DNA from: Parelaphostrongylus tenuis | Taxonomy: Eukaryota > Nematoda > Chromadorea > Rhabditida > Metastrongylidae | Direction of reading: 5' to 3' | NCBI GenBank assembly: GCA_019055375.1 | Contig: JAHQIW010005342.1 | Coordinates: 48,162-112,161 of the forward strand | DNA: 64,000 nucleotides | Shown: piece by piece, positions 45,193 through 54,799 of the stretch | Layout of the letters: each line of letters opens with the position of its first letter | How positions within the stretch are numbered: position 1 is the stretch's first letter | Notes under the pieces: generated by a model | Database searches by the model: none | The model's input: only the letters and a program-made list of their open reading frames with translations | Told to the model about the DNA's origin: nothing | Made by a program: the position numbers and the translations under genes

Positions 45193-47749
45193 GTAAGGTG
45201 CATTATTCATAGTGTGTGACAATGACATCGGTGACGTTCCCCGCTTGAGTAGTTGAACGGTGGTTTTTATTCAATAAGTAGATATCCGTACTGATTTTCG
45301 CTTTACAATATCACTAAATGGAGGAATTAATGATTGAATAACCAGGTACATTATGATTCAGGACGTCTACATTCTCAGGAAGTGGATGTCGCCGAAACGT
45401 TAGCCATTTTTTGAGCCAAGAAAATAAAGTAACTTTGTCCAAGTTCGAGCAAAGATCATTCATAAGATGACATTCGATGTCACATTCGCTTTCATCGCTC
45501 TGTGGATTTTAGTTCACATGACTTTACTTTGCCATAGTCTAAAGATTGCAAATTTGAACATTACAAAGATAGTAAATTGCGTGTAAAAGTGTATAGTGTA
45601 AGTTTTTGGAATTGTCAAGTTCATGTTCATCAATACGAAGTTCATAAGGGTATGAAATGTTCCAGAGAAAAAGTGGGAACAAAGTACATTATATGAAAAT
45701 ACGATGTTTTCTTCTATAGAAAAGATGTAATCACAACATTCAATTTGAAGTGACTAAGGTTTCGTGTGCTTTATCTTTTTTGGAGCCTGAGAAATTGAAA
45801 CTGATATGCAGTCACTCAGCCAAATACTTCATCAGCCCAAGACAAGCAACTTCACCTCTTTGGGTACGACAGGCGACAGAGACACGTCTGCGACCCTGTC
45901 TCACCGCACGCGGCATCACTAACTACTCGAAACTACGGGCTGCTCTCCGCGTCGGGCCAGATGGAGCTGGTAGCTTGCCTTTGTCGTACACAAAAAGTTA
46001 AAACAAAAAATTCATGTAAACAAAAGGCAAAAGGCAGATTTTTTGAACGCATACCATTTCGATCCTTATAAGTCTTCTAGTTTTTGATGGAAAGTCTCAC
46101 AGAGTAATACACAGATGAAAGTTCTGCCTGATTAGGTCGAAAGATTGGCATGAGGTACAAAGCGAAGTTATTAATGATTTCATAGCAAATCTAACTATGA
46201 CTTCTCCATGAGTAGTCGAATCTGCTTGAATCGTTCTGAAAGTTTCGATCGCTGATGTTTCAATATTCTACACGAGGTTATTCACCTTATCTCAAAACCA
46301 TCTACTTCATGTCTCTCTTGTCAAAAAAGTAAAACCCAAGTTGTTCCTCCAATACTGACAGCTTTGAAGGATCACATTCTATGCTTGACTAATTTTCAAC
46401 TAGGGGATTTTTTTTTGAAAACCTCTATAAATAGAAATAAATGAAAGAATTCGAAAAATGCAAAGAAAAAATTTTAGAGAAAAACAGTAGAAAGTCATAA
46501 AAGATTGAACGAGCAAATTGTGATTCAGCTACACAGACTATGTCGAAGAGCTACTGGAGTAAACTAATGGATCCGGTGAAGAACAAAGGCAGAAAAGAAG
46601 AACTCCATATTGGTGATACATTCATTGGATTTTCCGTCATAATTCCATCAAAACTGTAATCGAAAGAAGAATTAATGTGCAAATAAAAAAGTGCATGAAG
46701 GAATCTTTAATTCAACAACATTATTTATTCAGTGAGTTTTGCGATGAGAAGTGAGGAAATCAGCAACGAAATAATGCTCAATTCTATTTCCTACCTACTT
46801 TTTTTAAGGTACGTGTGATCTGAAGTGTAATGACAAGAGTGTGGGATACGATCAATACTCGAGATTCAAGGTCGTGAATCCTCGAGCTTATCTTTTTGAA
46901 AAAAGTACGTGTCATTCATTACGCCATCGAGGTCCAAGTTTTTTATTAGTATTGATTGTGCTCTGATAAATCCTGTTATTCCATTAATTTGAACAAAAGT
47001 AGGCAATGAACAGAGATAAAAATTCTGGTTTCAATCAAATCTCCGGCTTGAAGCGATTCAGGCAGACTTCCGCATCTCAAATCAATCATGTCGACATACG
47101 ATTTCTGATGGTCAAAGATTAGGTCACAGCATGGTCTCAATGGTGTAGTGAACAATATTGAGGCCTTCAGAAAGGTAATCTAGAGCTTAAAGCATCCTCA
47201 AGCTTCGAGGAGATCTCATGATCTCAAGAAATGGAACAATTGTGCAAACAGTTCACTGTACAACAAACTTACTGCAAAGAGAGCTCTGAGATCATAGTAT
47301 GAAATGCGCTAACAGGATGTTCCGTGATGGAAGCCGCAAAGGTATATCCGTTTTGTTTATTCTGTTTCATGCAAGATATCTTACAAACTATCCTTTTCTT
47401 CGACTATGACATGCACAACATTGATAATACTCTCTTAACATTCGATGTCCAACTTTTCGGAAGGGCTTTTCTCCAGTGTGCCGCAAAACATACGTGACCT
47501 CTCCTACATAAGTGTCAAAGAGGTCTTGGAGGAAGCGTGGTCACGTAAACCTTAGTCATCGAAATACAAGTGAGCAGCACCAATTTTGTGCATAATTTAT
47601 TCAAAGAAAAAGACAGTTCAAATTTATTTGACATTTTCATCACTGATGCCGAAGTCAGGGAGAGTCGAACTTTTGAATTTTTAAGTCAATATCACACTCT
47701 ACTTGAGAGGGCTTTTTCAAGATAAACCACCGCAGAGCAAGCAAAATAA
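45193..47749. other. No gene recognised
   Basis: It contains a degenerate family C hammerhead at 45,370-45,407 (CTCAGGA core; GCC, GAAACGTT, AGCC kept). An 83-codon frame at 45,750-46,001 shows no motif. Confidence 0.45.
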
Positions 47750-48030
47750 GGCTTACGAACTGTTCAAGTTCTGATTATTGAAAGGAATATCATCCACCTG
47801 ATCGTTGGTAAAGAAGCGCTCAATCTTGGAATTTTCACTGGTGCTTCAGCATTAGCATGGACACTAGCCGTTGGTCAAGAAGGAAAGGTGAGATAACATA
47901 CCATTCATCGATTGGGTTAACTTTTTTATTGATTCATAACTTCCATTCAAGGTCCACACATTGGATATATCCAAAAACGTTCCAAGGAGTATGTGGTACC
48001 GGCAATTTCTGAAGAGGATGTCGTCAGGAG
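47750..48030 (+). pseudogene. Fragment of a catechol/caffeoyl-CoA-type O-methyltransferase
   Basis: Two exons: to 47,887 (VLIIERNIIHLIVGKEALNL, GIFTGASALAWTLAVGQEGK) before GTGAGA, and 47,952-48,030 (VHTLDISKNVPRSMWYRQF...) after TTCCATTCAAG, ending before GTAATA. 'ALNLGIFTGASALAWTLAV-EGKVHTLDIS' is the S-adenosylmethionine-binding motif I region and following strand of the cation-dependent O-methyltransferase family (COMT-like in worms); the usual LGTFTG reads LGIFTG. The downstream metal-binding Asp region is absent, and an in-frame stop lies just upstream (47,747). So it is a partial or decayed gene with a small intron still recognisable. Confidence 0.65.
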
Positions 48031-48357
48031 GTAATACCTATCGAGAGCCCAACTTTCAAATCGGTGTTTTTGTCGCAATATTTCAAGGCATTTTTTACAA
48101 CAAATGATACACATAATGATAGCTAATGGAGAGTGGAACATTTGATTTTGCTTTTAATGATGCCGATAAGTTTAGATATGCACGTTCACTGGTACACAGT
48201 TCCAGATAATACATGCTCCGAGAATTTTCATGTCTAGCTAAATTACTCAGCGTACTTTGTACGAGTAGTTAATTTATTAAAAAAGGTGGCGTCGTGATTG
48301 TTGGCACCGTAGGTACAAGTTGGTACAATACTCTTAAAATGCAATCATAACGCTATC

Positions 48358-48526
48358 AAAATAAATTCAAAAAAGAATGTTTTAAGCCTAAACGAGGTTG
48401 GTACGCCAGGGCCATACACCGGTGTTTCGGAGGTTCGTCCTCCTCGTCAGTGACCCCCGCCCATGTGTATGGCCCTGGCGTACCAACCTCGTTTAGGCTT
48501 AAAACATTTTTTTTTGAATTTATTTT
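48358..48526. mobile_element. Near-perfect palindrome with central hammerhead (family E)
   Basis: Arms 48,358-48,419 and 48,465-48,526 are 62 bp each and match with a single mismatch (AAAAAAGAATG against AAAAAAAAATG). They share GCCTAAACGAGGTTGGTACG and CCAGGGCCATACAC. The 45-bp centre carries the catalytic core of a minus-strand hammerhead. Near identity of the arms implies recent insertion or gene conversion. It lies about 50 bp upstream of an exon-like frame. Confidence 0.92.
48409..48456 (-). ncRNA. Hammerhead ribozyme, family E, all core bases intact
   Basis: The minus strand reads GGGTCA, CTGACGA, stem II GGAGG/CCTCC with loop ACGAA, GAA, the 10-nt palindrome ACACCGGTGT, A, and TGGCCC. 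Stem I pairs over 6 bp with one wobble; stem II is 5 bp. The cleavage triplet is GTA, after the A at 48,415. Stem III is self-complementary without a loop. The palindrome arm offers a competing partner for the 3' strand of stem I (CCAGGGCCATACAC), which could switch the fold. Confidence 0.9.
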
Positions 48527-48539
48527 GAATGTTTATCAC

Positions 48540-48647
48540 GAGGTTTCAAAAACAGTCGATTTAATGGCACAACGCTATCATACAGCCTATGATAACTTGA
48601 GGAAATGTGGAGTGAAAGGAACTCAGCAACCGTCTTTCTTCAATTAA
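48540..48647 (+). CDS. Candidate terminal exon
   Basis: The frame reads VSKTVDLMAQRYHTAYDNLR, KCGVKGTQQPSFFN and a TAA. A possible acceptor is TTTCAAAAACAG. The protein-like composition and clean stop suggest a real 3' exon, but I do not recognise the family and cannot join it to the O-methyltransferase fragment upstream. Confidence 0.35.
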   Translation, partial: EVSKTVDLMAQRYHTAYDNLRKCGVKGTQQPSFFN

Positions 48648-48801
48648 TCGACCAAAACAATAGATGAAGCGAGAATGATAGTGAACGCAGCTTTTTGTGC
48701 AAGCTATATTTGCCAACTTGCTAGAATCCACTTTTCTCTCAAGGTATCACTACCAAATAAACAATTTGATAAGGATATAACATTCTATGAGCCATGTTGA
48801 A

Positions 48802-48847
48802 GTAATATACAGGTGCCTGCTCCGTCCTAGTGGGACTCATCAGTAGC
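48802..48847 (-). ncRNA. Hammerhead-like motif (family A), GAAA box lost
   Basis: CTGATGA, stem II GTCC/GGAC and a palindromic stem III (CAGG/CCTG) are kept. GAAA reads GGAG and stem I (GCGCTA against TATTAC) no longer pairs. Confidence 0.65.
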
Positions 48848-49103
48848 GCCACCTCTCGGTTTAGCCGATCCCTTGAGCCGATCTTATCCTCCTCTATGAA
48901 GGAATTGACACTGACTAATATATCACCTCAAGTCAGATTATGGGATTACCTGATACTGTGGTGACCGGCAGTCAATGTGGCTTTTAGGGCGAATCATAAC
49001 TCTTCAGGTAATTCCATCATCTTACTTGCGGTGATTTAATACTCGGCGTCGATTTCCTTCATAGAAGAGTATAACCTCAAGGGATCGGCTAAACCAATGG
49101 ACG

Positions 49104-49152
49104 GTGCCACTGATGAGCCACGATAGAACGAAAAAGGTGCCTGTATACCACT
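49104..49152 (+). ncRNA. Hammerhead-like motif (family A), stem II lost
   Basis: CTGATGA and GAAA are intact, but stem II (GCC...GAAC) and stem III are disrupted. Confidence 0.55.
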
Positions 49153-49232
49153 TAAACATAGCTCAGAACATGTTATATCCTCATCAGATTTTTCTTGCTT
49201 GAGCTAGGTCTGCAAAAGAGCGGTCGAAAGAA

Positions 49233-51079
49233 GAGTTATGAACAATTTAATCAATGAATCAGTTGCTTCCAGATCTTGTCTTTCACTGCACTTTTTGAAA
49301 GATTTTCTAGTCATTAGTTTCTATTCATACTGTTTTGGGCTGGCTGCTTCTAAGTGTATGCATGCTTAACCCTAAGGGGTGTCTCTAAAACTGATGAGCG
49401 CAAAGCGGTGAGCGATATTCGTTGTTCGAAGTTAATGAAATTCATAAATAACTGGCCAAGGACGATTGTTGTCGTCATGTTATCACATATTAGCTGTCTT
49501 ACGGCCTTATATGCTTTTGGTGGTAACCCGAGCTTTAGAGAAAGGGCCAAATTCCAATGTTTTCAAACGCGTATTCGGCGTCAGAGATAAGCCTTGTGAA
49601 AATAAATAGATTGACATCGAGTCTTTGTGTCATAAATATCATATCACCTCCTGATATAAATATATTCTCATCTTCTTTAATTCATGCGGATATCAGAGCA
49701 TCTTAGTTGCACAGATTCCAACTACAGTTCTTCGAAGCAATTTTTTCTGAACCGGTTCTAACATAACAAGTTTTTCAACTTTATATTCAACTTCAAACTC
49801 TATCTGCAAAAATCTTTTCTTGTTGGAGAATTTTTCCTAAGCTTGCTAGGTATACCGCCTTCCCTTCTGTTGTTGTGCATTAGCGACAAAGAAATGCTTT
49901 CAAGAATCCTTACAAAAGAACTGAGGCGAGTCGACAACGTGACTTGAATCAATCTAATAACATCCACAGCTTTCGATGTAATTCTTCTTTATCTGTCTCT
50001 TAAGAAAGAAAAGAATTTTTTTCGAGACTGTTCTAGTTATACAAAGATTGGCTGGTTTTTACAGAAGATGACGGGAGTACTTGTAAAACTTCTGGCTAAT
50101 TTGTATCTATGGAAAGGAAAACCGACCATTAAAGCTAGTAGAGAAGCCATTTACCACACTTGCTAGAGCGGTAGCATATTTCGCTTGCCTAGTTAGAGCG
50201 TCTTTTTCCAAGCTGTAACTTCGCAGTGAATGAAAACATTTCCTGTGTTTTACTTATCTACTGATGCAGCGGCGAAAATAAACATTCGAATGTAGGTGTC
50301 GTACTGGTTTTCGGCTTGGAAGGCTTTGCTGTGCTTTTCAGCCTGACACTCAAGAACACCTTTCAGCCCACGATGTTGTGATAAACCATTCTGGGGCCGA
50401 ACTGACTCTAAGCAAAATCGGGCATACATTTCCAATAATGCTATAACAAACTTCAAAACAAAAAATTCAAGGAAAAAGATAATAAGAATGTGAGTCGAAC
50501 CAAATGCGAGATTTTTACAGTACGTAATGAATGAGCGAGTCTAACAATTCTACTTCTCATGGTTGACATGCTGTTGCATGCTGAATAAGGCTATCGCTTA
50601 GACAAAATTTGCCTCTAGAAAGGTTAGCTGAACCGCAACAAGGTAGCGCCATAAACTCGACTGTGATCATTTATAACGTCCCAATACTGCCCATCGAGCT
50701 GTTAATGCTACACATCATCAACAGAGTTGACAAGGCACTTCGTGAATGGCGATCATGGTAGAAAATACAGTGGAAAGTGATTAGACTATGAGAAGCTACC
50801 GCTTCTTATTTCACCTACGTAAGCGCTCATTTTTCTGTTAATAAGGAAGCGTTAGCGTATACCTGAGAGGGGTTGAATTTTCTATTGAGCACTTTTGGCT
50901 TCTTAAGGAAGCATTCTACAATATCACGGAGACATTTAGTTTTTCCACTTTCATATATAAAATCAATTTTCCAAAGACAATGCCTCGAAGACTTTTACGA
51001 ATCACCTGTTTTCTTTGAAAACATTGCAATCAACAATTCTGAGGCCTCGCTCAAAACAGTATGATCTAACAATGTATTT
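49233..51079. other. No gene recognised
   Basis: Short frames only. I see no repeat copy or exon that I can support. Confidence 0.45.
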
Positions 51080-51116
51080 CTAGCGTTTCATGAGATCTGT
51101 CGTGGGCACTTATACA

Positions 51117-51159
51117 GCGCAAGACACGTGTTTCGGCCTCACATGTTTGTCAGTTGCAC
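51117..51159 (-). ncRNA. Hammerhead-like motif (family B), stems I and III kept
   Basis: The minus strand has GTGCAA closing with TTGCGC, the palindrome ACACGTGT and the triplet GTC. GAAA is intact. CTGACGA is changed to CTGACAA (G8 lost) and stem II is unpaired. Confidence 0.65.
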
Positions 51160-51357
51160 GGCGCCCTTTCGTTCAGTCGCCACTTCCTCGGGATTTACTC
51201 CATTGTTTGTTACATATGCCCACGTAATACCCATATGCCATGTGATCGATAACAGTCTAAAAAAAACGCCACGGTGTTTGTTTCACCTCGCGCTGAGTGT
51301 AAAAAGTTTCCTCAATAAGAGTATTTAGAGGAGGAACTGATTGGACGGAAAAATACC

Positions 51358-51399
51358 GTGCACTGACGAGGCTGTAAGACCTAAACACGTGCCTTGCAC
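51358..51399 (+). ncRNA. Hammerhead-like motif (family B), G12 lost
   Basis: CTGACGA and the CACGTG palindrome are intact; GAAA reads TAAA; stem I GTGCA/TGCAC is 5 bp; the cleavage triplet is lost (GCC). Confidence 0.6.
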
Positions 51400-51605
51400 T
51401 AGATATGTGCCTATAACAGACCTCATGAAAGGCTCAAAAGACATTTTTAGATTACACTGTTATCAGTTATTAACAATCCAATCCTGAGATCTTCGAAGTT
51501 AATTTGAGTAAACGACAATACTTCTGCTATCGACTGCTTTTTTACAGACTCGCTCAAAATGATTTAATCTGATAAGGATATGACATATTTTGAGCCATAG
51601 GTCTA

Positions 51606-51653
51606 GTGCTATATAGGCGCCTACTTCGTCCTATTGGGACTCATCAGTAGCAC
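51606..51653 (-). ncRNA. Hammerhead in array unit 1 (A15.1 changed to G)
   Basis: The minus strand has stem I GTGCTA/TAGCAC, CTGATGA, stem II GTCC/GGAC and stem III TAGGC/GCCTA, but GAAG in place of GAAA. This turns the conserved A15.1-U16.1 pair into a G-U wobble and probably slows or stops cleavage. Confidence 0.85.
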
Positions 51654-51886
51654 CTTCCCTCGGTTCCGTCGATCCCTTGAGGTCAAATAATCCTCTAAAG
51701 GAACCGACGCCGAGTAAAATTAAGCACCCAAAGTAGGATGATGGTATTACCTGACTTTGTGGTGACCGGCAGTCGAGTTTACGCTTTTAAAATGATCTAT
51801 ACTTCTGCTATCGACTGCTTTTTTACAGACTCGCTCAAAATGATTTAATCTGATAAGGATATGACATATTTTGAGCCATAGGTCTA

Positions 51887-51934
51887 GTGCTATATAGGCG
51901 CCTACTTCGTCCTATTGGGACTCATCAGTAGCAC
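51887..51934 (-). ncRNA. Hammerhead in array unit 2 (A15.1 changed to G)
   Basis: Same sequence as unit 1, including the GAAG change. The predicted cleavage point lies between 51,892 and 51,893. Confidence 0.85.
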
Positions 51935-52168
51935 CTTCCCTCGGTTCCGTCGATCCCTTGAGGTGAAATAATCCTCTAAAGGAACCGACGCCGAGTAAAA
52001 TTAAGCACCCAAAGTAGGATGATGGTATTACCTGACTTTGTGGTGACCGGCAGTCGAGTTTACGGCTTTTAAAATGATCTATACTTCTGCTATCGACTGC
52101 TTTTTTACAGACTCGCTCAAAATGATTTAATCTGATAAGGATATGACATATTTTGAGCCATAGGTCTA

Positions 52169-52216
52169 GTGCTATATAGGCGCCTACTTCGTCCTATTGG
52201 GACTCATCAGTAGCAC
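52169..52216 (-). ncRNA. Hammerhead in array unit 3 (A15.1 changed to G)
   Basis: Identical to units 1 and 2. The shared GAAG variant shows that these three units were amplified from one mutated unit. Confidence 0.85.
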
Positions 52217-52450
52217 CTTCCCTCGGTTCCGTCGATCCCTTGAGGTGAAATAATCCTCTAAAGGAACCGACGCCGAGTAAAATTAAGCACCCAAAGTAGG
52301 ATGATGGTATTACCTGACTTTGTGGTGACCGGCAGTCGAGTTTACGGCTTTTAAAATGATCTATACTTCTGCTATCGACTGCTTTTTTACAGACCCGCTC
52401 AAAATGATTTAATCTGATAAGGATATGACATATTTTGAGCCATAGGTCTA

Positions 52451-52498
52451 GTGCTATATAGGCGCCTATTTCGTCCTATTGGGACTCATCAGTAGCAC
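52451..52498 (-). ncRNA. Hammerhead ribozyme in array unit 4, intact
   Basis: The minus strand has GTGCTA, CTGATGA, GTCC-CAATA-GGAC, GAA, the palindrome ATAGGCGCCTAT, A, TAGCAC. All core positions match the hammerhead consensus. Predicted cleavage is after ATA, between 52,457 and 52,456 read on the minus strand. Confidence 0.92.
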
Positions 52499-52908
52499 CC
52501 TCCCTCGGTTCCGTCGATCCCTTGAGGTGAAACAATCCTCTAAAGGAACCGACGCCGAGTAAAATCAAGCACCCAAAGTAGGATGATGTTATTACCTGAC
52601 TTTGTGGTGACCGGCAGTCGAGCTTACGGCTTTTAAAATGAACTATACTTCTGCTATCGACTGCTTTTTTTATTTTTTTTATGGCTCAAAATAAGTCATA
52701 TCCTTATCAGATTAAATCATTTTGAGCGGGTCTGTAAAAAAAGCAGTCGATAGCAGAAGTATAGTTCATTTTAAAAGCCGTAAGCTCGACTGCCGGTCAC
52801 CACAAAGTCAGGTAATACCATCATCCTATTTTGGGTGCTTAATTTTACTCGGCGTCGGTTCCTTTAGAGGATTATTTCACCTCAAGGGATCGACGGAACC
52901 GAGGGAGG

Positions 52909-52956
52909 GTGCTACTGATGAGTCCCAATAGGACGAAATAGGCGCCTATATAGCAC
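52909..52956 (+). ncRNA. Hammerhead ribozyme in the inverted unit, intact
   Basis: This is a type I layout (open stem I) on the plus strand. Stem I is GTGCTA/TAGCAC (6 perfect pairs). The core is CTGATGA. Stem II is GTCC/GGAC with loop CAATA. GAA is followed by stem III, a 12-nt perfect palindrome ATAGGCGCCTAT, and the cleavage triplet ATA. It is the same ribozyme as unit 4 in reverse orientation, so transcripts of either strand could self-cleave. Confidence 0.93.
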
Positions 52957-53223
52957 TAGACCTATGGCTCAAAATATGTCATATCCCTATCAGATTAAAC
53001 GACAATACTTGATTGAAAAAAGCGGATGGATGGTAAAATATAGGAGATCTAATCAGCTTTGTGTCTCCAGAAACGACCAATTTTTAATAAATAGTAGTTT
53101 TTCATATGATCTATCGATTAATCACCAGTGTCGATGTTTACTAATTTATCAAGACTAAACAGAGAAAATTCGAAGATGTGAATGCTTTTTTTCATAGATA
53201 TCACAAGTGAGCAGAAGCTTTAG

Positions 53224-53442
53224 CCAACGGTCGCAAATGCCGATACGAAGTGTGATCCAAATGGACCCGATGCCAACATTCGAACCGCTCTGTTCACTAT
53301 ACTTTGCTACATCTGTCTCGACCAGTTCGCCATGATGATGCTCGTAGTCTACACAAGTGAGCTTCTCAAAATAAGTCGATTGAGAAAAAAAGCATTTCAA
53401 ACCGTAAGAGATCCCGAGATTGACGAATGGTTGAAGGAATAG
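53224..53442 (+). CDS. Terminal exon of a membrane protein (72 codons, no ATG)
   Basis: After an acceptor (GCAGAAGCTTTAG) an open frame reads PTVANADTKCDPNGPDANIR, a hydrophobic span TALFTILCYICLDQFAMMML (residues ~21-40), then VVYTSELLKISRLRKKAF and ends TVRDPEIDEWLKE and a TAG. One membrane helix, a basic patch (RLRKKAF) just after it, and an acidic tail look like a genuine C-terminus. The family is not recognised. It lies 214 bp after the family A array, which may sit in the preceding intron. Confidence 0.5.
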   Translation, partial: PTVANADTKCDPNGPDANIRTALFTILCYICLDQFAMMMLVVYTSELLKISRLRKKAFQTVRDPEIDEWLKE

Positions 53443-53812
53443 CTGATATCTTGGTGCTCATGCTTATGGCACGATCGTTATCTGCTCCAATTCCAGTGCA
53501 AACAGAAGTCACCGTGCTGCCAGTAATGATGCAGTGCGGCTCTGTCCCCTTCTTCCCGACTGCAAATCTCTTCTATTTTCAAGCTCTTATTTTTGTCAAA
53601 AAGTTGTGCATATACAGAAACTAGTTTCGTCGGTAAATGCCAGACTTTTCTATATGTACTATTACTCGATGAAATGATGACTAATGGTGAAAATTTTTTC
53701 GAGTTTTTTGTTGGGATTAAGATCGCAATGTCAATCAGTGATTTCTGCTCTTCCAGCTTTGCACTTCTGTTGGCGAAATGATTGCATTAATACTCTGCAC
53801 AAGCTGTAGAAC

Positions 53813-54143
53813 AGCCTTGAAGATAAAGGATAAAAGGATAAAGCTCTCGGCGTTAATCAATCCCTGAGGGATGCGCCATGCATTCGACTTCAATTTTTAA
53901 CTTCGTATGAGGTTATTGAATGCACATCTGGCCTTTACAATGACTCGCGGTGGCCTCCCGCTAAACCGAGTAAGTGCTGCTTATCCTCCCAGACAAGTCT
54001 GAGACCTGTCTGGTACCAATTTACCGACCCCGGAGGGATGGATGGCTTGGTGAGCCATGAGCGCGAAATTGAACCAGTGACCTCGTGTGCGACGCAGGGC
54101 ACCTCTAACCACTGCGCCATATGCGCTCATAGCCTTGAAGATA
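53813..54143 (-). mobile_element. tRNA-headed SINE with perfect 13-bp target duplications
   Basis: The element is 53,826-54,130, read on the minus strand. AGCCTTGAAGATA flanks both sides (53,813-53,825 and 54,131-54,143). The 5' head is tRNA-like: GAGCGC pairs with GCGCTC as acceptor stem, A-box TGGCGCAGTGGTTAGAGG, B-box GGTTCAATTTC. The body contains GGTAAATTGGTACC and AGCGGGAGGCCACCGCGAG. The 3' end is made of short TTTATCC-type repeats. Length, promoter boxes, tail and duplications together define a LINE-mobilised SINE; a diverged copy is at 28,090-28,396. The tail does not match the RTE 3' end in this window, so its partner LINE is unknown. Confidence 0.93.
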
Positions 54144-54799
54144 TTGTAGAAATTATACTCTCTTAAGGTTTCCTATTAAAAGTGGAAATTCAAATTATTC
54201 GTGCAAATAACCAAATTTAGGCATACAAAGAAGAGAGGGGAACATTAATTTACTCATGCAGAAGAAGATTAATGATAGGAAATGGAGCTCTTCACTAACC
54301 TTAAAACACAACGAATTTTTTGACGACTATGAACAACCCGACAGTGAGTAAAAAGTGACAAAATTTGAATCAAAAGGTAGATTTGGATTTTAAAACTTCA
54401 GTCTGCGGTTCATCTCAACCAAAATGAAACTTATTCTCAATTATCTCAGTTCTGCAAGCACTACGGTTGAATGGCATCGCCATTTACACTACGGTGCTGG
54501 TCGATATGTGAAAGAAGTCGAAGACTGATCGGATCTTATTGACACTTTGTATCAACTGCACAAGATCTGTCTACAAAGGTCGACATCACTATAGGTGGAA
54601 GAAGTGTCAGAAGCAATAGGGATATTAACCACTTTGATAGACTGCACTAAAATCTTTTGGTTCTATGGTGTTTTTCTAAAACAGCGATGAACAAAGGCGA
54701 GGTCATCGTAATTGCCCGCAAAGATGTGCAATTTAACAAAAAGTTTAGCGGCGTTTTCCGACTCCCGTTCTTATTCTGGACGTCCGGACGTTGAATTTA
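54144..54799. other. No gene recognised
   Basis: AT-rich sequence between the SINE and the mariner remnant. The initial part of that transposase may extend into it but cannot be read. Confidence 0.4.

Larger units (their letters stand above)
48765..49232. repeat. Foldback repeat, family A, old copy
   Basis: A forward and an inverted copy of the family A unit face each other, meeting near 48,990. GACTCATCAGTAGC, GTGGTGACCGGCAGTC and TATATCCTCATCAGA mark it. Each arm holds a degraded hammerhead. Confidence 0.8.
51080..51440. mobile_element. Family B inverted-repeat element, long
   Basis: Left arm around 51,095-51,160 (CACTTATACAGCGCAAGACACG, TGTTTCGGCCT) and right arm 51,355-51,440 (CACTGACGAGGCTGTAAG, ACACGTGCCTTGCAC, ATAACAGACCTCATGAAAGG) are inverted relatives. 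Each holds a hammerhead-like motif on opposite strands. The ~200-bp centre shows no coding signal. Confidence 0.7.
51509..53010. mobile_element. Family A tandem array: four ~282-bp units plus one inverted unit, 15-bp target duplication
   Basis: Direct units start at 51,518, 51,799, 52,081 and 52,363 (periods 281, 282, 282). A T-rich spacer near 52,664-52,680 separates them from an inverted unit at 52,681-52,995. Identical 15-bp repeats TAAACGACAATACTT at 51,509-51,523 and 52,996-53,010 flank the whole. Units 2 and 3 look identical. Unit 4 shares several variants with the inverted unit (CAGACCCGC, CCTATTTCG, CACCCTCCC, GAGCTTACGG) that units 1-3 lack. So unit 4 plus the inverted unit look like the founding palindrome, and units 1-3 a later expansion. 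There is no open frame. Every unit has a hammerhead. The layout is that of retrozymes or Penelope-like inverted-tandem insertions. Confidence 0.93.

Noticed and set aside
49396..49430. CTGATGAGCGCAAAGC as another hammerhead
   Set aside because: No GAAA box after the hairpin and no closing stem I.
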